NCBI RefSeq assembly: GCF_040361435.1
Contig: NZ_APNL01000014.1
Coordinates: 56,913 to 120,912 of the forward strand
Source of the DNA: Salinisphaera sp002433465
GTDB lineage: Bacteria; Pseudomonadota; Gammaproteobacteria; Nevskiales; Salinisphaeraceae
DNA length: 64,000 nt
Reading direction: 5' to 3'
This document shows positions 36,398-45,320 of the stretch, in pieces. Under the pieces are notes generated by a model. That model worked only from the letters and a program-made list of their open reading frames with translations. It searched no databases and had not been told where the DNA came from. Every line of letters begins with the position of its first letter. Positions within the stretch are counted from its first letter, which is position 1. Position numbers and translations under genes: made by a program.

Positions 36398-37891
36398 ATG
36401 CGTCTGACGTTGAAGGCAATCGCAGCCGGCATGCTGTGCCTGTGCATCACCGCGGCCAGCCATGCGGCGGAATATTATGTTGCGCCCGACGGCAACAACA
36501 GCGGGGCCGGCGGCCGGCACTCGCCCTGGCGCAGCATTGGCTTTGCCCTGCGTCATGCCAACCCCGGCGATACCGTTTATCTGCGCGAAGGCCGCTACAA
36601 CGAAGCGGTTCACATGCCGCATTCTGGCTCGCGCGGCCACGGCATGATCACGCTGCGCAACTATCCGTTCGAAACCGCGGTGATCGACGGCACGGGCCTG
36701 TATGTCAACCACGGCGAACAGGGGCTGGTGACCATTGCCGACCGCAGCCACGTGCGTATCCAGGGCCTGCATCTCACCAACTTCCACTCCGACGACGAAT
36801 CGGTGCCAATGGGCATATTCGTTACCGGTGCGGGCGAGAATATCGAGCTGATCGACAACCACATCAGCGCCATCGAAACCCGCAAGGCCGGCTGCGACGG
36901 CAACGCCCTGGGGATCGCCGTTTATGGTCGCCGCTCGGATGCGCCGCTGCGCGATATCCGTATCGCGGGCAACGAAGTGTCGCACCTGAAAACCGGCTGT
37001 AGTGAATCGATGTCGATCAACGGCAACGTGACCGACTTCGAGATCGTCGGCAACTCGGTACACGACAACAACAACATCGGCATCGACGTGATCGGCCACG
37101 AAGGCATGGCGCGCGATCCGGCGGTGGATATCGCCCGCAACGGCGTGATTGCCGACAACATCGTCTACAACATCACCTCTGCCGCCAACAGTGCCTATCC
37201 GGACGGCGAGATGGCGGCGGGCGGCATCTATGTCGACGGCGGCTACAACATCGTGATCGAGCGCAACCGCGTTTTCGCCAGCGATATGGGCATCGAGCTG
37301 GCCAGCGAACACGCCGGTAAGGCCACCCGCAACGTGCTGGTGCGCAACAATCTCATCTACAACAACCACCGGGTCGGCCTGTCGATTGGCGGCTATGCGC
37401 CGGACGTGGGTGGCACCGTGGACTGCCGCATCGTGCACAACACGTTCTACAAGAACGATACCGCCATGAGCTGGGGCGGCGAAGTCGTGATTCAGTACAA
37501 CGCCCGTGACAACGTATTCGAAAACAACATCGTCTACGCCAACGCGCAGGCGGTGTTCATCAACTACTACGTCGAGTCCACCGAGCGGCCGCTGACCAGC
37601 GACCGGAACCTGTTCTATACGGAAGCAGGGCGCTACGCCGGCCAATGGCAATGGCGCGGCAAGCACTACGACGACATGAGCGGGTATGCCCGTGTATCGG
37701 GTAACGATGGATCATCCCTGTTCGGGCATCCGCGCAAGGTGTCCGCGCGCTTTGTCCCGGATTTCGCTCGTCGCCAGCAGACCGGCCCGCGCGTGGTTCC
37801 ACGAGGGCACGGCGAAGGTGCTTTGCGCGATACGGGCTATGCGGCCGCCGCTGCCGGCACGTCCGATTTCGGCGCCTACGAATATTATTGA
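36398..37891 (+). CDS. secreted right-handed parallel beta-helix protein
   Basis: A 497-residue protein with a Sec signal peptide (cut after A-S-H-A, about residue 23). The mature N-terminus (Y-Y-V-A-P-D-G-N-N-S-G-A-G-G, then A-N-P-G-D-T-V-Y-L-R-E-G-R-Y) is the usual start of the beta-helix/polysaccharide lyase-like fold, followed by many N-x-I/V-x-x-N rungs with Asn ladders. It may bind or cut a polysaccharide such as alginate, pectin or an exopolysaccharide, but no lyase residues can be proved. ATG 36398 gives a standard signal; ATG 36356 is also possible. Its stop is one base from that of the convergent PAP2 gene. Confidence 0.8.
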   Translation: MRLTLKAIAAGMLCLCITAASHAAEYYVAPDGNNSGAGGRHSPWRSIGFALRHANPGDTVYLREGRYNEAVHMPHSGSRGHGMITLRNYPFETAVIDGTGLYVNHGEQGLVTIADRSHVRIQGLHLTNFHSDDESVPMGIFVTGAGENIELIDNHISAIETRKAGCDGNALGIAVYGRRSDAPLRDIRIAGNEVSHLKTGCSESMSINGNVTDFEIVGNSVHDNNNIGIDVIGHEGMARDPAVDIARNGVIADNIVYNITSAANSAYPDGEMAAGGIYVDGGYNIVIERNRVFASDMGIELASEHAGKATRNVLVRNNLIYNNHRVGLSIGGYAPDVGGTVDCRIVHNTFYKNDTAMSWGGEVVIQYNARDNVFENNIVYANAQAVFINYYVESTERPLTSDRNLFYTEAGRYAGQWQWRGKHYDDMSGYARVSGNDGSSLFGHPRKVSARFVPDFARRQQTGPRVVPRGHGEGALRDTGYAAAAAGTSDFGAYEYY

Positions 37892-37892
37892 A

Positions 37893-38597
37893 TCAGTGCC
37901 TGCGGCAAACCTCTGCGAAGGCGAATACCGCATAGCTCACGAACCAGCAAAGCGCGATGCTGACCAGGTCGTGCGATAGAAAATGCGCACCGCGCAGCTG
38001 TTGTGTCAGGCCGTAGAGCGGACCGATGAACACCGCGGGCAGCAGCCAGAGCCAGGGGCGCTGTAAGTGATAGTGGCGGGCGAAGAAATACAGCGCGACC
38101 AGGCAATAGCCGCCGGCGGCATGCCCGGCCGGAAAACAGCCACCCACGTCGCCGGGGTACAGCGTATAGGCGCTGCCGGCCAGATCGCCGCCATAGCGTT
38201 GCAGATCCCAGGGGCAGGGCAGCGCCAGCAGATGTTTGCTCAGCGATACCAGCAGCAGGCTGGTAAGTACTGCCGCACACAGGCAGACGAGGCCGCGCCG
38301 CCACGGCCGCAGTCGGGTATGCCAACAACTCATCGCCGTGAGCACGAGCAGGGCCACACCCCAGGCGATCGAAAAACGTTGCCCGTCATCATGCAGCACC
38401 TGCGAAGTCAGCCAGGCATGGCGTAGCGCCCAGTGCCCGCCTTCCACGCCATACAGCCAATCCGCCCAGAGCCGGTCGATATCGAAAGCGCGAATGACCA
38501 CCAGGCCTGTAATGAATGCAAGACCGGGGTAGACCAGGAACGGTCTGTTGATCGTCGGCATGTGGCTGCGGACAAGCCGCAGGCGATCGGATGTCAT
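37893..38597 (-). CDS. PAP2-superfamily membrane phosphatase
   Basis: A 234-residue protein with about six helices. The three PAP2 motifs are recognisable with changes: S-K-H-L-L-A-L-P-C-P for K-x6-R-P (Cys-Pro at the end), F-P-A-G-H-A for P-S-G-H (Ala for Ser), and R-G-A-H-F-L-S-H-D-L for S-R-x5-H-x3-D with Arg, His and Asp kept. Members include lipid A phosphatases (LpxE/LpxT type) and undecaprenyl-diphosphatases. Its place beside ArnT- and EptA-like genes favours lipid A dephosphorylation. Divergent from the GT2 operon. Confidence 0.8.
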   Translation of the reverse strand: MTSDRLRLVRSHMPTINRPFLVYPGLAFITGLVVIRAFDIDRLWADWLYGVEGGHWALRHAWLTSQVLHDDGQRFSIAWGVALLVLTAMSCWHTRLRPWRRGLVCLCAAVLTSLLLVSLSKHLLALPCPWDLQRYGGDLAGSAYTLYPGDVGGCFPAGHAAGGYCLVALYFFARHYHLQRPWLWLLPAVFIGPLYGLTQQLRGAHFLSHDLVSIALCWFVSYAVFAFAEVCRRH

Positions 38598-38744
38598 GTG
38601 TGAGGCCTGGTGTGCGGGCGGGACCAAGCCAGAAGCCTGTGCGGATACGCGTTCGCCATTTGTCGGTGTGCTGTCGGAAATTCGTGCGCGCGGCGGCCCC
38701 GCGACCGCGGCGAACGAAAAACAAACGCTTGGCTAACAGCGCAG

Positions 38745-38763
38745 TTATCGGCCGTATCGATAA
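38745..38763. promoter_or_regulatory. inverted repeat upstream of the GT2-LAB_N-ArnT operon
   Basis: TTATCG and CGATAA flank a 7-base centre, 34 bp before the GT2 start. It may be an operator for the response regulator encoded downstream, but it does not fit the PmrA direct-repeat box. Confidence 0.3.
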
Positions 38764-38796
38764 TCGTGCGACATATCCCTACAAGCAGGAGGCTGG

Positions 38797-39594
38797 ATGC
38801 GCAGCCTGGGCGGTTTTGCTATGTCGAGCGGGACTCGGATTGACATGCCCGATGCGCGTTGTTCGCAGCGGCCCGGTCTTGCCGTGGTCATTCCGTTCTA
38901 CAACGAACAGGACAATGTCGAGCAGCTGATCGATGAGCTGCGTGCGGCGCTCTCTGCGTTGGGCGACTACGAACTCATCGCTGTCGACGACGGGTCGACC
39001 GACGCCACGGCCGCAGTGCTCGAACGTGCAGCCGCGCGCGTGCCAGCGCTGCGGGTCCTGCGTCTGGCCCGCAATCGGGGGCAGAGTGCGGCCATCGCCA
39101 ACGGCGTGCGTGCCGCGCGTGCACCCTTGATCGTCACGCTGGATGGTGACGGCCAGAATCCGCCGGCCGATATCCCACGTCTTGTGCAGACCTATCGAGA
39201 GAGCCGCAGCAGCGGGCCGGTGCTCGTGATGGGGTGGCGCCAGCAGCGTAACGACAGCACGCTGCGCCGGCTGTCGTCGCGTTGTGCCAATCGTTTACGC
39301 AAGGCGCTGCTGGGCGACGGCTGTCCGGATACCGGTTGTGGCCTGAAGGTGTTTGCGCGCGATGATTTCCTGCGTCTGCCGGCGTTCGATCATATGCATC
39401 GGTTCCTGCCGGCGCTGTTCGTTCGCGATGGTGGCGAGGTGGTCAGCATCGCGGTATCGCATCGCCCGCGTCACTCGGGCCAGTCGAAGTACGGCGTACG
39501 CAATCGGCTCTGGGTTGGCCTGGTCGATTTGGTGGGCGTGTTGTGGTTGCAACGTCGTGCCTGTCGTTTCGAATCCGAGGAATCCCATGTTTGA
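38797..39594 (+). CDS. family 2 glycosyltransferase (ArnC/DPM1-like, without membrane tail)
   Basis: A 265-residue GT-A enzyme. V-V-I-P-F-Y-N-E-Q-D-N opens it, D-D-G-S-T-D-A-T is the nucleotide Asp motif, and L-D-G-D-G-Q-N-P the DXD-like metal site. Unlike ArnC it lacks the two C-terminal membrane helices. This short form is commonly paired with a LAB_N protein, the next gene, which may anchor it. It probably puts a sugar on undecaprenyl phosphate for ArnT. AGGAGG lies four bases before the ATG. Confidence 0.85.
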   Translation: MRSLGGFAMSSGTRIDMPDARCSQRPGLAVVIPFYNEQDNVEQLIDELRAALSALGDYELIAVDDGSTDATAAVLERAAARVPALRVLRLARNRGQSAAIANGVRAARAPLIVTLDGDGQNPPADIPRLVQTYRESRSSGPVLVMGWRQQRNDSTLRRLSSRCANRLRKALLGDGCPDTGCGLKVFARDDFLRLPAFDHMHRFLPALFVRDGGEVVSIAVSHRPRHSGQSKYGVRNRLWVGLVDLVGVLWLQRRACRFESEESHV

Positions 39595-39886
39595 TGCGCT
39601 GCAGACACAGGATCTCGCCTGGATCGGCCTCGGCCTGGTTGGGCAGGCGTTGTTTTCGGCGCGTTTCATCGTGCAGTGGATCGCCAGCGAGCGCCGTCGG
39701 GCGAGCCATGTCCCGGTGGCGTTCTGGTACCTGAGCATCGCTGGCGGCATCACGTTGCTCGGCTATGCCATCTACCGCGCCGATCCGGTGTTCATCCTGG
39801 GTCAGAGTACCGGCGTGTTCATCTATGCCCGCAATCTGTATCTGATTCGCAACGGGCATTCGCAGTCCGCGCCGGCCGAGACCTGA
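39587..39886 (+). CDS. LAB_N (lipid A biosynthesis N-terminal domain) membrane protein
   Basis: A complete 99-residue protein with three membrane helices. F-S-A-R-F-I-V-Q-W-I-A-S-E-R, then V-P-V-A-F-W-Y-L-S-I-A-G-G, and G-Q-S-T-G-V-F-I-Y-A-R-N-L are the LAB_N signature. It overlaps the GT2 stop by eight bases and has GAGG just upstream, so translation is coupled. Role inferred: partner of the GT2 in making or flipping the lipid-linked sugar. Confidence 0.9.
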   Translation: MFDALQTQDLAWIGLGLVGQALFSARFIVQWIASERRRASHVPVAFWYLSIAGGITLLGYAIYRADPVFILGQSTGVFIYARNLYLIRNGHSQSAPAET

Positions 39887-39887
39887 C

Positions 39888-41471
39888 ATGGCGCTGTCAC
39901 GATCGGGCTATCAGCGTCTGGCAGCGGTTGTCTTGATTGTGCTGCTGGGACTGGCGGCCGCCGGGCGCGGCATGGGCGATATCCCGCTGGAAAGCCATGA
40001 AATCTATGTGGCCCAGACCGCCGAGAACATGCTCGAAAGCGGCGACTGGCTGGTGCCACGGCTCAACGGCGAATATCGGTTGACCAAGCCGCCGTTGAGC
40101 TACTGGCTGGTGGCGGGCGCCGGCGCCGTGACCGGGCAGGCACAGGTCAGCCCGGCCCTGGCACGCGCGCCGTCCGTGCTCGCTCTGGTGGGTATTGCGC
40201 TGCTCGCGGCCTGGATGGGCGCGCGCCTGTTCGAGCCGCGTGTCGGGTTGCTGGCCGGGCTGATGTGCGTGGCATCGTTCTCGGCCTTCAAATACGGGCA
40301 CAACGCCCGACCGGACATGCTCTATGCGTTCTGGACCACCGCCGTTCTGGCCGTCTGGCTTGCCCTGCGCGAGGTGTCGCCGCGACAAGCCCGTTACGGG
40401 GCCTGGGCGATGTGGCTGTTGTTCGCACTGGCGACCTTGACCAAGGGCCCCCAGGCGCCGGCCATCATGCTGGGCGGCGCGGTGGTCTACGACGGGCTTT
40501 TCGGTACCGGCTGGCGCGCCGTATGGCGGCGGCTGCATGCGGTGGCAGGCCTGGCGATCGTGGCGGTCATCGTGCTGCCCTGGTATCTATGGCTGCGCGC
40601 AGCGATCGGCGCGACCACGCTGGACGATTCCCAGGTCTCCGGTGCGCTGTTGAGTGTGGATATCACGCGTTTGTTTGCGCCCTTCTATTTCCTGCGTACA
40701 CCGTTACTCTGGTTGCCATGGGCGTTGTTGTTGCCGGTGGCGGGGCTGCAGATATGGCGCGATCGGCGCGGGCCGTCCGGCCTGCTCGCCTTCGGCGTGC
40801 TCTTTGCGATGGCGGTGTTCACGCTCGGCCCGCAGTATCGCGAAATTTATATGCTGCCCTGGCTGGCGCCGGCCATGGTGGTGTTCGCGGCCGCGCTCGT
40901 TCGGGTGCCGGCAGCGCGTGTGTGCGTGGCTCTCGTGCTTGTCGTGGTCGCGGCGGGGCTCGCCTGGCTGCTCTACCAGAGCGGTTTGGCGGGTCTGGCG
41001 AGCGTGCTGGTGGCGCTCGCCGTGCTGGTTGCCGCGGGTCATGCGCTTTGGCAGCGGCAGACGGCACGCAGCGCCGGTTGGGTCGCCATCGCATTTGCGA
41101 TCGGTTTGTTTCAGGGCGGGGCCGTGCCGAAACTCTGGAGCAGCCAGCGCTACGAGGAGCTGGCCTTCACCCAGCGCCTGGCCGGGGTGGTCGATGCCGA
41201 TACCCCGGTCGTGGTGTGGGATATCGATGCTGCGCATTATTCTTATTATCTGGGCCGGCCCGCCCGCGGTTTCGAGGCGCTGGATAGGGTGTGCGACTGG
41301 ATTGGCACACAGCGCGGGCGGCTCGTGCTGGTCTATCCGCAGGAGCGGCGTGCCGAACTCGCCCAGCGCCTGGCGCTGGACTCGGTGCTCGGCCCGCGCG
41401 ATTCGGAGTTCCAGGCGAGTTGGGTCGCGGCCGGCCGCGACTGTAGCGCCGATACAGTCTCGGGGAGTTAA
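39888..41471 (+). CDS. arnT: ArnT-like lipid A glycosyltransferase (GT83/PMT)
   Basis: A 527-residue protein with about eleven or twelve helices. The N-terminal periplasmic loop (I-P-L-E-S-H-E-I-Y-V-A-Q-T-A) holds the acidic residues of the C-type glycosyltransferases, and R-L-T-K-P-P-L-S-Y-W-L is the strongly conserved ArnT motif. It should transfer a sugar (aminoarabinose in E. coli, here unknown) from undecaprenyl phosphate to lipid A in the periplasm. No arnA or arnB is in the window, so the sugar may differ. ATG lies one base after the LAB_N stop. Confidence 0.87.
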   Translation: MALSRSGYQRLAAVVLIVLLGLAAAGRGMGDIPLESHEIYVAQTAENMLESGDWLVPRLNGEYRLTKPPLSYWLVAGAGAVTGQAQVSPALARAPSVLALVGIALLAAWMGARLFEPRVGLLAGLMCVASFSAFKYGHNARPDMLYAFWTTAVLAVWLALREVSPRQARYGAWAMWLLFALATLTKGPQAPAIMLGGAVVYDGLFGTGWRAVWRRLHAVAGLAIVAVIVLPWYLWLRAAIGATTLDDSQVSGALLSVDITRLFAPFYFLRTPLLWLPWALLLPVAGLQIWRDRRGPSGLLAFGVLFAMAVFTLGPQYREIYMLPWLAPAMVVFAAALVRVPAARVCVALVLVVVAAGLAWLLYQSGLAGLASVLVALAVLVAAGHALWQRQTARSAGWVAIAFAIGLFQGGAVPKLWSSQRYEELAFTQRLAGVVDADTPVVVWDIDAAHYSYYLGRPARGFEALDRVCDWIGTQRGRLVLVYPQERRAELAQRLALDSVLGPRDSEFQASWVAAGRDCSADTVSGS

Positions 41472-41474
41472 AGC

Positions 41475-42155
41475 GTGTATATCCTTATTGTAGAAGATAG
41501 CGACGACCTGGCCGCGAATATCGGCGAATACTGCGAAGAGCGCGGCGATATTGTCGACTACGCCGCGGACGGTCTTGCCGGGCTGCATCTCGCCGCGGTC
41601 AACCGCTACGATGTGCTGGTTCTGGATTTGAGCCTGCCGGGCCTGGATGGTCTGTCGCTGTGTGAACGCCTGCGCCTGGATGCCGGCAATAACGTGCCCA
41701 TTCTCATGCTCACCGCGCGGGATACGCTCAACGACCGCTTGACCGGCTTCGAGACGGGGGCGGATGACTATGTCACCAAGCCGTTTTCGCTGCCGGAACT
41801 GCATATGCGGCTCAAGGCGCTGGTACGACGCGCAGCCGGCGCCAGCGAGCAGTTGAGCGTGGCCGACCTGGTCTTCGATACGCGCAGCCTGATCGTGCGC
41901 CGCGGGGGCCGACGCCTGGAACTCACGCCCACCGGTATGCGCATGCTCGAGCTGCTCATGCGGGCATCACCGGCGGTGGTCCGTACGGCGACCGTCGAAC
42001 GCGCGGTCTGGGGCGACGATCCGCCCGATAGCGAGGCTGCGTTACGCGGTCATATTCATCAGCTACGCGGCATCATCGACAAGCCGTTCCCCCAGAAGCT
42101 GCTCAAGACGGTACACGGCATCGGCTACCGGCTCGCCGACGATGACAAGCTTTAG
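41475..42155 (+). CDS. OmpR-family response regulator
   Basis: A 226-residue regulator. The receiver has D-S-D-D near residue 9, phospho-Asp in L-V-L-D-L-S-L-P, Thr in M-L-T-A-R-D and Lys in V-T-K-P-F; a winged-helix DNA-binding domain follows (T-P-T-G-M-R-M-L-E-L-L, then V-H-G-I-G-Y-R-L). PmrA/ColR/QseB type. GTG start, three bases after arnT, so it is transcribed with its probable targets. Overlaps the kinase gene by 14 bases. Confidence 0.93.
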   Translation: MYILIVEDSDDLAANIGEYCEERGDIVDYAADGLAGLHLAAVNRYDVLVLDLSLPGLDGLSLCERLRLDAGNNVPILMLTARDTLNDRLTGFETGADDYVTKPFSLPELHMRLKALVRRAAGASEQLSVADLVFDTRSLIVRRGGRRLELTPTGMRMLELLMRASPAVVRTATVERAVWGDDPPDSEAALRGHIHQLRGIIDKPFPQKLLKTVHGIGYRLADDDKL

Positions 42156-43419
42156 TCTGCGGCCCGGGCTGCGCCCGCGTATTCTGCTGGCCACGCTGGT
42201 GCCGGTGCTGGTGGTGCTGGGCGGCATGGTCTATGCCGTGTCGTCGTTTCTGGAAGTGCTCGAACACGACATGACCCACGGCCAGCTCGCCCGTGAACTG
42301 GACCGGGTGGACGCCCTGTATCGGCGCGACCCGCAGCTGTTGGATCTGCTCGGGCCGAACCTGGAGACGTACGTTGTGCCCAAGGGCGACACCGACAGCC
42401 TGCCGGACAGCGTGAAACCCATTCGCAACGGCGAGTCGCACGAGGTCTGGCTGCCCGGCGCGGACTACGAATATCAGGCCACGCGACGCGATATCGGCGA
42501 TCACAGCCTGTATGTGCTGCTCGATCTCACGCCCGAAGAACGCCTGGAGAAGGAGTTGATCGGCGTGGCCTGGATCGCCGGACTTGGGGCAATGTTTCTA
42601 GCCGTGCTGGTCGCACTGTGGCTATCGCACGTGGTCATGCGTCCGGTGCGCCGGCTGGCCCATCGCGTATCGGCGATCGTACCGGGCGAGCAGCGCCCCG
42701 ATCTCACCCCGGCCACCGGCGATCGGCAGCTCAACATCATTGTCGAGGCCTTCGATGGCGTGCTCGATCGTTTCGATGCCTTCGTCGCCCGCGAGCAGGC
42801 CTTCACCGAGGACGCCAGCCACGAGCTGCGCACGCCGTTGGCCACGGTAATCAGCTCGCTGGATCTGATCGTGGAAGACCGGGATCTGTCGGCCAAGTCG
42901 CAGCGGCGTCTTGCACGGGCGCGGGCCGCGGCCACGCGCATGCATGAGCTCATCGAGGCGCTTCTGCTGTTCGCGCGTGAGCAGGGCAGTGAGGTTTTCG
43001 ATACACCGGTCAGCCCGGTCGTGCGCGAAGCCATTGCCATGCAGGGGCATCTGTTTTCGGCGCAGACAGCGGCCGCGATCGCGTTCGAGGCTGAAACCGA
43101 AGTCCATGTGAATGCGCCGTCCAGCATGGTCCTGTCGGTGGTGAACAACCTGCTCCGCAACGCGATCGAGCATGGCGACGGCGCACGGATCGACGTGCGT
43201 CTCGATGCCACCGGCCTGAGTATTCGCGATCACGGGGCGGGCATTGCACCGGCCGCACTGTCGCGGTTGTTCGACCGCCGCTTCAAGGGCCAGCATAGCC
43301 GCGGCCAGGGACTGGGACTCTATCTGGTCAAACGTGTCAGCGAACGCTTCGGCTGGCGCGTGGAGGTCGACAGCAACGTCGGCGCCGGCACCGAATTCGT
43401 GCTGTATTTCGCGGCGTGA
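42142..43419 (+). CDS. sensor histidine kinase
   Basis: A 425-residue inner-membrane kinase: helix near 11-31, periplasmic sensor of about 115 residues, second helix near 150-170, HAMP-like linker, H-box in E-D-A-S-H-E-L-R-T-P-L, N-box in N-N-L-L-R-N-A-I-E-H-G, G1 D-H-G-A-G-I and G2 G-Q-G-L-G-L-Y. It pairs with the overlapping response regulator. Given the operon, it probably senses cationic peptides, metals or envelope stress, as PmrB does; no acidic metal-binding ExxE motif was identified in the sensor. Confidence 0.92.
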   Translation: MTSFSLRPGLRPRILLATLVPVLVVLGGMVYAVSSFLEVLEHDMTHGQLARELDRVDALYRRDPQLLDLLGPNLETYVVPKGDTDSLPDSVKPIRNGESHEVWLPGADYEYQATRRDIGDHSLYVLLDLTPEERLEKELIGVAWIAGLGAMFLAVLVALWLSHVVMRPVRRLAHRVSAIVPGEQRPDLTPATGDRQLNIIVEAFDGVLDRFDAFVAREQAFTEDASHELRTPLATVISSLDLIVEDRDLSAKSQRRLARARAAATRMHELIEALLLFAREQGSEVFDTPVSPVVREAIAMQGHLFSAQTAAAIAFEAETEVHVNAPSSMVLSVVNNLLRNAIEHGDGARIDVRLDATGLSIRDHGAGIAPAALSRLFDRRFKGQHSRGQGLGLYLVKRVSERFGWRVEVDSNVGAGTEFVLYFAA

Positions 43420-43536
43420 AGTTCGTTCGCTGCCAACCCGGCGCCGCCATAACGAAATAACAACGCAAGCGCGATCAGTCGGACACGCTCCGCGCGCCAT
43501 GCTCGGCGACGAAATTCATCGTTCGCGAGCGTTGGT

Positions 43537-45240
43537 ATGGCGTCGAAGGCTCACGGTTTCAGAGCGGGTCTGGCTGCATGGCTGCAAAGGCTGCCGCGAC
43601 CGGCCAGCGGCGTGCCGGGGCTCACCGTCGTGGCCGCCGCGTTCATCACCGTTTTTCTGAACAACGTGTTCTGGAAAACGGTGATCGCCGAAGCCGATAT
43701 CGGCGTGGCGCGCCACCTGGGGTTCGGTCTCGCGCTCGCGGCGGCCATGGTCGCTTTCTTCGTGTTGCTCATTTCGCTGTTTGGTCTGCGCTACGTGTTC
43801 AAGCCGGCCGTCGTGATGCTGTTGCTGGTGGGGTCGTTCGCGAGTTATTTCATGAGCACCTATGGCGTGGTCATCGACGACACGATGATTCACAACATGC
43901 TCGAGACCGACCGCGGCGAGGCCGCCGGGCTGTTGAGCCCGGCGCTGATACGCCACGTTCTGTTGACCGGCATCCTGCCTGCGCTGGTGGTGTGTTTCTG
44001 GCAGGTGCGCTATCGCAGCGTCTGGCGCGAGACCGGTGTGCGCGCGCTGACGTTAGCAGTCGCGATCGCGGTGCTGGGCGTGAGCGTGTATAGCCACTAC
44101 AAGGATTTCGCCCTCGTGCTGCGCCAGAATCGCGAACTGCGCTATCTGGTGAATCCGACCTATCCGCTGTACGCGGCGATCGAAGCGTTTACCCAGACCG
44201 CCGAGGCTGCCGACCGGCCCGTCGAGGCGCTGGGCACGGATGCGCACCAGCAGACGCGCGCGGGTGCGCCTCGACGGGTGGTGGTTCTTGTAGTGGGCGA
44301 GACCGCGCGCGCCGCCAATTTTTCGCTGGATGGGTATGCGCGCAATACCAATCCAAGGCTGGGGCAACGCGATCTGGTCAACTTCACCCGGTTCAGTTCC
44401 TGCGGTACGTCCACGTCGGTGTCGGTACCGTGCATGTTCTCGCGCCAGGATCGACACAACTTCGACGGCACCGATGCACGCTATACCGAAGGCCTGCTCG
44501 ACGTGCTCGCCCATGCCGGTGTGAACGTGCTCTGGCGCGACAACAATTCCGGCTGCAAGGGCGTATGTGCACGGGTGCCCAGCCAAGATCTGTCCCATGC
44601 CGACGATCCAACACTGTGCAACGACGAAGAATGCTTCGACGAAATCCTGCTGCGCGGGCTCGAATCGCGTATCGATGCCACATCGGGCGACCTGCTTGTG
44701 GTGCTGCATCAGAAAGGCAGCCACGGGCCGGAATACTACAAGCGCTACCCCAAGGGCTATGAGCGATTCACGCCGGTATGTGAAAGCAACGAGCCCCAGA
44801 ACTGCGATCGTCAGGCAATCGTGAACGCCTACGACAACACGATCGTTTATACCGATGCGGTCCTCGACGAGCTTATTGCGCTACTCGCGCGTGACGCCAA
44901 GCGCAAAGGCGATGCTACCGCGCTGTTCTATCTCTCAGACCACGGCGAATCGCTGGGCGAGGACGGGCTGTATCTGCACGGTTTTCCGTACGCGCTCGCA
45001 CCCTCGTATCAGACCCACGTACCGGCGCTGGCCTGGTTGTCACCGACCTTCGGACTCGATCGTGATTGCCTGGCGGGGCTTGCAGGACAACGACTACTCG
45101 CAAGACAACCTCTTCGATACGGTGCTCGGCCTGTTTGCTGTCCAGACCCAGGTTTATCGCCCGGGTTCGGATATTTTTCGGGGCTGCCGCGCCGCGAGCT
45201 GAGGCTGCCGCCCTCAGCCCGCTGTTCATCCGCGGTCTGA
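43537..45240 (+). CDS. eptA: EptA-like lipid A phosphoethanolamine transferase, C-terminus frameshifted
   Basis: Five N-terminal helices, then a sulphatase-like periplasmic domain. Glu255 in V-V-G-E-T-A-R, nucleophile Thr291 in S-C-G-T-S, His in K-G-S-H-G-P and Asp-His in L-S-D-H-G-E-S are all present, so the Zn site and active site are encoded intact. After about residue 512 the frame changes: the expected tail (D-Y-S-Q-D-N-L-F-D-T-V-L-G-L, ending near F-R-G-C-R) is read one frame over, stopping at 45202. One surplus G in GGGG at 45075-45078 explains it. It may be a real mutation, a slippage switch or a sequencing error. As read here the protein has 567 residues with an aberrant end. Confidence 0.88.
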   Translation: MASKAHGFRAGLAAWLQRLPRPASGVPGLTVVAAAFITVFLNNVFWKTVIAEADIGVARHLGFGLALAAAMVAFFVLLISLFGLRYVFKPAVVMLLLVGSFASYFMSTYGVVIDDTMIHNMLETDRGEAAGLLSPALIRHVLLTGILPALVVCFWQVRYRSVWRETGVRALTLAVAIAVLGVSVYSHYKDFALVLRQNRELRYLVNPTYPLYAAIEAFTQTAEAADRPVEALGTDAHQQTRAGAPRRVVVLVVGETARAANFSLDGYARNTNPRLGQRDLVNFTRFSSCGTSTSVSVPCMFSRQDRHNFDGTDARYTEGLLDVLAHAGVNVLWRDNNSGCKGVCARVPSQDLSHADDPTLCNDEECFDEILLRGLESRIDATSGDLLVVLHQKGSHGPEYYKRYPKGYERFTPVCESNEPQNCDRQAIVNAYDNTIVYTDAVLDELIALLARDAKRKGDATALFYLSDHGESLGEDGLYLHGFPYALAPSYQTHVPALAWLSPTFGLDRDCLAGLAGQRLLARQPLRYGARPVCCPDPGLSPGFGYFSGLPRRELRLPPSARCSSAV

Positions 45241-45320
45241 CGCGGGCGCTTAGCGGGGCAAATTCTTGGGCGCTGGCCCAGCCGATCGGGACAGGTTGAT
45301 CGGCCGGGCGCTTGCCGCGC

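Noticed and set aside
37893..39886. A capsule or O-antigen synthesis locus
   Set aside because: Only one glycosyltransferase and no wzx, wzy, wza or sugar-nucleotide genes; the LAB_N, ArnT and EptA neighbours indicate lipid A modification instead.
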